A DNA stretch of 64,000 nt from Caprimulgus europaeus (lineage: Eukaryota > Chordata > Aves > Caprimulgiformes > Caprimulgidae): positions 16,026,816 to 16,090,815 of the forward strand of contig OU015539.1 in NCBI GenBank assembly GCA_907165065.1, written 5' to 3'. Both the position numbers and the translations under genes were made by a program. This document shows, piece by piece, positions 59,350 to 64,000 of the stretch. Each line of letters opens with the position of its first letter. Position 1 is the first letter of the stretch. The notes under the pieces are model-generated. The model made no database searches. It was given only the letters and a program-made list of their open reading frames with translations, and was not told the origin of the DNA.

Positions 59350-61880
59350 TTGGTGAGAGCAAAGACTTGTAAAGAGCTTAGAGGGCAAAGAGCAGAGCTG
59401 TAGAGAGCCCAACATGCTTCACAAAGCCCTGGCAGCACCAAGAGGGCTACCTGAGAGCAGACACAGCCCCCGTGCCAGGGCATACTTGGGGTACTCAAGC
59501 CAGGTCTGGTTTGTGTCTTGCAGAGACGTCCATTGGGTGCAAACAGATCCACCCCACGTGGAAGTGGGATGCTGGTCTGGATCTGTGCTGTGGCTGGAGT
59601 GCTTCTCCTCACCACCCTGCCCTGGGTCCCTACATAACAGAAGCCAAGGGCTTGATCCTGCACCACTAATGCAGTGGGAGCTTTTCCATCCATCCAGGAT
59701 GAGCAGGTCCCCAGTGCTCCTCCTCCATCAGAGCCAGGGGCTCACACCTCAGAGGAGATGGTGTCCCCAGCTCCACAGCACTGAGCTCAGCCAAGGCTGA
59801 CAGCAGCCAGGGGTGCAGGACAGAGGGAAGTGGGAGCCTGGACATCTGCCCATGGGCTGGAAATGAAGTCCCTGCATGTCCTGGTAAACACATATTTGTG
59901 TGCTCCCTCCACCCCTGTGACCTCCCCTCAGTGTCAACCTGTGGGGCCATCTGGCTGGATATGATGCCATAGGAGAGCAGGACCAACCTCACAGACCCCA
60001 CTGCTGCCCCACGGCATCCATCTCACTGCCAAGGGCTACCAGGTGGCTGGTGGCAACCCTGGGAACCAAGAGCACAGCAAAGCCAGGCTGTGCCAGAGGA
60101 GGCAACGGGGCATTGGTGGCCCAAACCAGAGCTCTGTGGGACACCTTTCCCTGGCACTTGCCCCAAAGCCAGGATCTGAGCAGGGCTGGAGGGAGGTCCT
60201 TGAGCTGTGTCTTGGGCAAAAGGCCTGCCCTGGTCCTGCTGCACCCACAGCCCTGGCAGCACCCAGAGCCCTGGCAGCACCCAGCCTGCAGCAAGGCATG
60301 TGAGCAGCCTCTAGTGGCAGCTCCCGATGGCTCGGGAGCTCTTTAAACCACCAGGATTGTGTCTGTGGAACACCAGGCGATGGGAAAGGAAGTTTACCTT
60401 CATTTCATGTCCTTTGGGAGAGCTCGGGGTGATGCTTGGTGTTGGATGAACCCTATTTTGTAAGCGTGCTGAAGTACCACTGCAGGCATTTGGTACAAAG
60501 AGGAGGAGGAGGAGAAGGAGAAAGAGGAGGAGGAACAGGGAGGGATGAAGGCCAGCAGTTGCTCACCCATCTTGTTAGACAGATGCAAGGCAGAAGTCCA
60601 GAGGGTGAAGCTGTCTGCAAAAGGATAGCCCATAGTGGGACAAGAGCCCCCAGCCTGGCTCTGGCCCCACCAGGCTGTGTGACATGAGGAAGGGCAGGTG
60701 CCCACCTCTGTGCTTCAGCTTTGAAATCTTTGGCACCTTACAGGTGCACATCACTGCATGAGAGCAAGACCATGCTGGCTCCGTGTCTCTGACAGCAACC
60801 TGCCCTCCTGCAGCCTGGCTGGGAGGGACACACCAGCTCTGGTGTCTGTGGTATCCATCTTATCTCCAGCACACCAGCCACGCATGGCACCAGGGAAGGG
60901 AAGGGCTCCATGTGCTCCTAAGAGCCACATCTGTCCTGCTTCCTTCACCTGAACCATGTGGCCCAAGTCTTTGGCATCTCTAAAGCCCCTGGGGACTTGG
61001 GACATTGTCAAACTCAAGGCATCAAGTGTTGGGCTGCTGAGAGATGGCTATGGTCTTCTCCACTTCTAGGAGACCCTGCTCTGCACCCTAAAATTCCCTC
61101 ACTGACATCCTGACCTGTCCTCTTCACCAGCAAGAGAGGACAGTGGCAGGTCCCCACTGCCTTCCAGGTGTCTCCTACCTGTGGCTAAGGAAAAGGTCCT
61201 CAACAGTGAGAGCTGAGAGGAGCTCAGCAGCAATCCTCCCTGGCTCAGCCCATCGTTCCAGGCTGTGCAGGAACGCTGCTTCCTTCAGCCTGGCGCTGGC
61301 TTTGCCTGGGCACCCCCCGGGCACAGCACGGTGACGAAGCGTCTGCACTGGGGCTGACGGAGCCTCCACACAGCTCTGCTCACCAGACTTGGTGGTGCCC
61401 CAAGCAAGGCCCAGACAGCCTCGTCTCCAGCCAAGGACCATTAACCTTCCCCATCAGAGACACTCCTCAGACCTTGCTGATGCCAAGCAGAAGTACATCA
61501 TCAAGTCAAAGTGGTGCCAGGGCTGCCCCTCCCTGCCCTGCTTTCTCCGTTAATTGCTGCACAGGCGTTAGGGACAAGGGCCAGGACGTGCAGGAGATGT
61601 TCCCCACAAGCACCTGGCACCTCTGCCTCTGCCTCTCTCCAAACCCCTGGTACAGATGGTCACAGATAAACAGGATGTTTTGAAATATGCCCAGGTACCA
61701 GGGCTTTGTGCCACTCAGCCCTGCTGTTGGGTGAGCCCAGGGAGCCATGGGTTCAGCCCTGGGAGCTGCACTCAGAGGTGAGCACAGCGGGTAGAGACAA
61801 GTCCGAGATGGGAGAGGAGCAATTTCCTTTGGGGTGAAGGCACTGGCTGGTTAAGCAGTGGGGGCTGTCACTGTGTCTGT
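59350..61880. other. Intergenic region: no gene recognised
   Basis: Unique sequence with a short purine-rich patch (60500-60545) and an 18-bp direct repeat near 60242-60280. No exon was recognised. Confidence 0.45.
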
Positions 61881-61883
61881 AGT

Positions 61884-62510
61884 GTCCTGGCAAAAGGTAA
61901 AGAAGATGGGGAGGAGGACACTGCCTGGGCAATGGTGGCCCCAGGCAGCATCTCCACGTGACTGGACTTCACACTGGTGGAGGAAGGGGCTTGCTCGCTT
62001 GTTTTTTCCTGAGAGTCAGAGGGACACTGTTAGAACCTGTTAGAACGAGTCCAGAGGAGGCCACGAGGATGATGCCAGAGCTGGAGCAGCTCTGCTGTGA
62101 GGACAGGCTGAGAGAGTTGGGGCTGTTCAGCCTGGAGAAGAGAAGGCTCCAGGGAGACCTTCTAGTGGCCTCCCAGTACCTGAAGGGGCCCCAGGAAGGC
62201 TGGGGAGGGACTTTGGCCAAGGGCAGGGAGTGACAGAACAAGGGGTGATGGCTTGAAACTGAAAGAGGGGAGGTTTAGATGAAATGTGAGGAAGAAATTC
62301 TTTTGTGTGAGGGTGGTGAGACCCTGGCCCAGGTTGCCCAGAGAAGCTGTGGCTGCTCCTCCCTGGAAGTGTTCTTGGCCAGGTTGGGTGAGGCTTTGAG
62401 CAACCTGGTCTAGTGGAAGGTGTCCCTGCTGCTGGCAGGGGGGTTGGGACTGGATGAGCTTTCAGGTCCCTTCCAACCCAAACCAGTCTGTGACTCTATG
62501 ATTCTATGAC
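61884..62510 (+). mobile_element. CR1 LINE copy B (627 bp), near-identical to 32049-32680
   Basis: Same 5' endpoint (GTCCTGGCAAAAGG) and same 3' end as copy A, with an ATTCTATGAC tail. The two differ at only scattered positions. Confidence 0.92.
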
Positions 62511-62514
62511 TGTG

Positions 62515-63960
62515 AACCTTCTGCCCTCCCTTCTCCCCCCTTGGCCCCAGTCCTCTGGGTCATGCAGGGTTCCTGAAGTGCTTTCCACTCTGAAGAGTTG
62601 TAGGAACCTGAGAAAAAAAAGGAAAACTCAGTATTCCTCTGCAGATCCCCTTCACCATGCTCTCCTGGCTCCCCATGCTGCAGCACCAGGCGTGAGGCTG
62701 GCACAGAGGAGGCAAACCCTGCCAGGCAAAGCAGGAGCAGGCAGCCAACAGGAACAGCCAAGGTTTAGATGGGCTCCACATGGTAAGTGACTTCACCCCA
62801 GTCCCACCAGCATGCCCCTTGCACCCCTCCACAGCCAGGCAATCAGGTGTGCAGCAGGGCAGCAGTGGGAGAACAGAGGTCTCTCAGGAAGCAGAATAAC
62901 CTCCTTGGGCAGGAGAAGCCTTCTTCTTTGGGATATATTTATATCAGAGTGGATTAAAAGGGACACAGCCAGCAAGACAACCTGGATCACTGCAAGGAGT
63001 CCTCTAGCTCAGATAACCTCTGTGGTTTCACCAGTTCCACTGCATATTTGATAGGACCTGGTCAAAGACCAAGCCTTGATCCCCTTCCTCACCAAAAAGT
63101 GGTCCATGCACAGAGAATTAATGAAAAAAAGATCTTCCTGCTGTCTCCTGCACCAGGCAGCACTGCTGACAGAGCTGCAGAGATGACACCAAGCCTTTCT
63201 CCCCCACGGACTGGCTGCCCTTGGCTCTCACACCCACCAAAGCCATTAGCAATGAGCTCACTCCTCTATTATCGCTGATCCAGGGAGTCTGGAGGCTCTC
63301 AGAAGCACAGCTATCGATCCACACCTCTTATGCATCCCCTTTGGGGCTTTGGTTTCAGGAAACCTCTTTGCCTCTCCTTGTCTCTCCTCCACAACCAGGA
63401 GGATTGCTTGTTTGAGGCACCTTGGAGCTGGGAGTTAAGGGAAAAGGAACTGGGACTGGGGTGAGAAGGACAGGGGTTTAGCCTGGCCAGCACCACCTGA
63501 GTGCTGTGGCTGACTGTGTGCTCCATTCATCCTCTTCAGCTTCCTCAGTGGAGGAAGGGGAGGACTTTTCCCCCAGGTTAAGAGAGGGAAAGCTTGGTGC
63601 CTTGTGTGGGAACCAGCCCTACGTGGTCTCTGCTCATCCATGGCATGGACTTGTCATGTCAGCATGACTTGTGCCAACAGGTAAAGAGGCAACTGCATCT
63701 CTGTGCAAATTCACCCAGCAGCAAGCAGTTAGTTATGGTAATGAGCAACTCAGGAGCATCCTGCTACCCCTCAAAGGACAACACTGTGCCCCTTGGACTG
63801 CTTCTCCCACCTGTTCAGGTCCACCTTACCCAAGCAACCAGGTGGTAGGGTGAGGAACCACACTGGGCAGCAGGGGAGTCAAAAAAGGTGGAGCTACAAC
63901 CAGAAACCACATCATCTGCTCTGGGCTCCTTTTCTAGGTATGAAGCAAACAGCTTGCTGC
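62515..63960. other. Unique sequence before the end of the window
   Basis: No exon or mobile element was recognised. It may be the upstream region of a gene starting just beyond the window. Confidence 0.4.
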
Positions 63961-63969
63961 CTGGCCCCT

Positions 63970-63976
63970 TATAAAA
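63970..63976 (+). promoter_or_regulatory. Candidate TATA box (TATAAAA) of a next gene
   Basis: CCCTTATAAAACGGGCTCCC has a canonical TATA box with GC-rich flanks. The expected start would fall at about position 64000, the edge of the window. Confidence 0.4.
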
Positions 63977-64000
63977 CGGGCTCCCTCACTCCTCCCCACA

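Overview
The window is vertebrate nuclear DNA, almost certainly from a bird. It carries at least eleven fragments of CR1, the main avian LINE, on both strands. It also has sharp CpG islands, many G runs and GC-rich minisatellites, and one widely spread intron-containing gene. I saw no bacterial-style gene organisation, CRISPR array, rRNA or tRNA.

The only gene I can support is DUSP8 (dual-specificity phosphatase 8, a JNK/p38-directed MAP kinase phosphatase) on the + strand. Its coding exons are 17964-18194, 24479-24617, 41995-42161, 44643-44802, 44997-45120 and 45509-46628. Every junction is GT-AG and in frame. They join into 646 codons (the human protein is 625 residues) with the active-site HCxxxxxR motif at residues 245-252. 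A CpG island at about 2.05-3.33 kb, with two perfect CREs and a CCAAT box, is the likely main promoter. A non-coding first exon probably ends at 3225 and splices to 17785. Two further CpG islands lie inside the gene, at about 18.6-19.4 kb and 34.6-35.9 kb. The first repeats the CCAAT/CRE module of the main promoter. The second contains a small ATG-initiated exon candidate whose splice phase fits DUSP8 exon 3.

Layout: 0-0.85 kb, nothing clear; 0.85-2.04 kb, a 17-bp minisatellite; 2.05-3.33 kb, promoter island; 3.3-17.8 kb, intron with repeats and CR1 pieces; 17.8-18.2 kb, first coding exon; 18.6-19.65 kb, second island plus a 24-bp T/C-rich array; 19.7-42 kb, introns with one coding exon, a large pyrimidine array (28.7-29.5 kb), CR1 copies and the third island; 42-46.6 kb, the last four coding exons; 46.6-48.3 kb, 3'UTR and a 52-bp minisatellite; 48.3-64 kb, non-coding DNA with CR1 copies, polyadenylation signals and, at the very end, a TATA box that may start the next gene.

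All assignments come from reading the sequence and from memory of the protein family; no alignment or transcript data were available.
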